Origin: Rasiella rasia
GTDB lineage: Bacteria; Bacteroidota; Bacteroidia; Flavobacteriales; Flavobacteriaceae
Reading direction: 5' to 3'
Length of the DNA stretch: 64,000 bases
Assembly (NCBI RefSeq): GCF_011044175.1
Contig: NZ_CP049057.1
Location: forward strand, 2,681,501-2,745,500
The notes below the pieces were generated by a model, which searched no databases, was not told the DNA's origin, and worked only from the letters and a program-made list of their open reading frames with translations. Shown here piece after piece: positions 63,901 to 64,000 of this stretch (the stretch's first letter is position 1; each line of letters opens with the position of its first letter). A program made the translations under genes and the position numbers.

Positions 63901-64000
63901 TTTACAAATAATGATCCATGACCGAAAGCGCTGTTCCAGTTACCAGCACTATTGCTATTTAATGTTTCATAACCAACAGCGGTATTAGCATTTCCTGAAG
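60948..64000 (-). CDS. Giant repeat surface protein with YadA-head-like repeats and C-terminal C1q-like domain, 5' end outside window
   Basis: The minus-strand frame is open to the window edge. The visible part is built from 17-residue repeats of the type GSNNTALGYQSLYLNTT, as in YadA-like adhesin heads and tail fibres. Two large repeat blocks each end in VFIGREAGLG, then a linker with RLYIDNSNTANPLLYGEFDT and NGTLDVNNAYQFP. The C-terminal 150 residues (about 60951-61410) form a C1q/TNF-like jelly roll (VPVDGVYEITVKLN, YVTTSYRHTFSQTF), a trimerising fold. A trimeric fibrous adhesin is the likely form. No T9SS sorting domain or YadA translocator is seen. Confidence 0.85.
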   Translation of the reverse strand, partial: SGNANTAVGYETLNSNSAGNWNSAFGHGSLFVNTTGNSNTAIGYHVLRNNTIGSGNVAIGNRALNANTSGNENIAMGSASMFANTTGSNNTSIGNGSMLQNSTGSNNTALGYQSLYLNTTGADNIGIGYRALYSNTIGTNNTSVGYEALRSNTTGVNNNAFGTDALRANTTGFFNNAFGRHSLQTNTTGNGNTAMGHGSLRDNVTGSNNTAVGNGAGDNVNGSENVFIGREAGLGLASSTNFGNVAIGYRAGAGADYNNRLYIDNSNTANPLLYGEFDTDLLRVNGTLDVNNAYQFPTIDGAVNQVLQTNGAGTIVWGNASGADRINSLIDGKSDNDGSDDGSSVFLGIDAGVNDDSSDNRNIGIGYQAQMTNVDGVDNIGIGYQALSNSSFGSYSIGIGTAALDNNTGVGNIGIGYYALNTNTSGIYNLAVGHNAMVSNTTGNENTAIGGGVLASNTTGYDNVAIGFNTLTSNTTGNANTAIGRSALVVNDNGGGNTGVGANVLESSVNASYNTAIGFYAMSSNTTGEYNTGIGSLALTSNIIGGSNTAIGHSALTSNINGSGNVAVGYTALEENTSGYANIAVGESALSDNTSGFSNLAIGNSSLNSNVDGTGNIALGLQSLGSSVSSNDNLGIGNQTLFSNTTGVSNVAIGNSALYNTTGDNNIGVGRNTLFSNTVGTDNTAIGLGALYSNTTGVNNNAQGTDALRENTTGFFNNAFGRHSLQANTTGSGNTAVGHGSMRDNLTGSNNTAIGNGAGDNVNGSENVFIGREAGLGLASSTNFGNVAIGYRAGAGADYNNRLYIDNSNTANPLLYGEFDTNLLRVNGTLDVNNAYQFPIVDGTANQILQTDGSGNVTWQNQTGSTAVVAKFLNNSNILFSNAVSRVLNFSTTSINIGGGSYDPTNGQYTVPVDGVYEITVKLNCIMNATNTDMSLMWRLHVNGTIYEQSGEQGGAYVTTSYRHTFSQTFLHNLTAGDVLYVNVLPIYGTGSPQPYAVGGSNTAARGTNMTIKKIN
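61489..61922 (-). repeat. Large intragenic direct repeat, copy 1
   Basis: This stretch is highly similar, without indels, to 63115-63548, an offset of 1626 bases (542 codons). It covers the ENTT/RHSL repeats, VFIGREAGLG and the linker up to NAYQFP. Differences are mostly third-position changes. Confidence 0.85.
63115..63548 (-). repeat. Large intragenic direct repeat, copy 2
   Basis: The second copy of the unit at 61489-61922. The two copies flank a block of more diverged 17-residue repeats. They share whole segments such as GNVAIGYRAGAGADYNNRL. Confidence 0.85.

Noticed and set aside
60948-64000. Regular 51-base periodicity resembling a repeat array
   Set aside because: The period equals 17 codons of an open minus-strand frame with conserved protein residues; it is coding repeat DNA, not CRISPR or satellite.

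Overview
The window looks like chromosome of a marine-type member of the Flavobacteriaceae (Bacteroidota). The evidence is AT-rich intergenic DNA, TAnnTTTG-type -7 promoter elements, type IX secretion (T9SS) C-terminal sorting domains, an outer-membrane barrel protein of the TonB family, DUF4136, DUF4230, DUF5522 and DUF2157/GDYXXLXY proteins, a fused alpha-beta 2-oxoacid dehydrogenase E1, and TPR-membrane-LuxR regulators. No rRNA, tRNA, transposase, integrase or CRISPR array was seen.

Layout. 1-6.3 kb: the 3' end of an outer-membrane barrel gene, then a two-gene unit with a secreted papain-like (C1) peptidase and a secreted beta-propeller/caspase-like (C14) peptidase. These two share a short motif, (S/T)RNL(V/T)VEDD, found once in the first and twice in the second. 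6.3-9.1 kb: a DUF4230 protein, a rhodanese and an aromatic amino acid hydroxylase. 9.2-25.5 kb: a nearly complete phenylacetate (paa) catabolic locus: TetR-family regulator, an operator overlapping a promoter, paaE-A-B-C-D, paaG, paaH, paaI, an unknown secreted protein, paaJ, paaZ (with an extra C-terminal DinB/DUF1569-like domain), a crotonase, paaY, then 2-oxoacid dehydrogenase E2 and fused E1. No paaK (phenylacetate-CoA ligase) is present here. The dehydrogenase could instead supply phenylacetyl-CoA from phenylpyruvate (inference).

25.5-33.1 kb: a TPR-LuxR regulator, a 41-residue ORF, a T9SS-secreted HYR protein, a DUF4136 lipoprotein, long-type urocanate hydratase, DUF5522 and small unknowns. 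33.1-42.3 kb: a minus-strand cluster of surface proteins: six exported proteins, three of them tandem paralogues, and one of the others with a T9SS sorting signal. Two separate transcription units in this cluster carry the same direct-repeat regulatory module at nearly the same distance from their starts. 42.5-45.6 kb: a PLP enzyme, a LysM peptidoglycan hydrolase lipoprotein and hemL. 45.6-60.9 kb: mostly housekeeping and envelope genes (Spy-like proteins, a diheme cytochrome, a squalene-cyclase-fold protein, YiaA, DUF2157 and GDYXXLXY, lysS, a thioredoxin-TPR protein, a LuxR regulator, YqaE/Pmp3, lipB). 60.9-64 kb: the 3' part of a giant YadA-head-like repeat protein ending in a C1q-like domain, with a 542-codon-offset internal duplication.

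The best candidates for something not well described are the C1/C14 protease pair with the shared tag, the direct-repeat control module of the surface-protein genes, and the paa operon architecture (dehydrogenase in place of a ligase, fused PaaZ, REP-like hairpins bracketing the beta-oxidation genes). All functional statements rest on motif reading; no database search was run.
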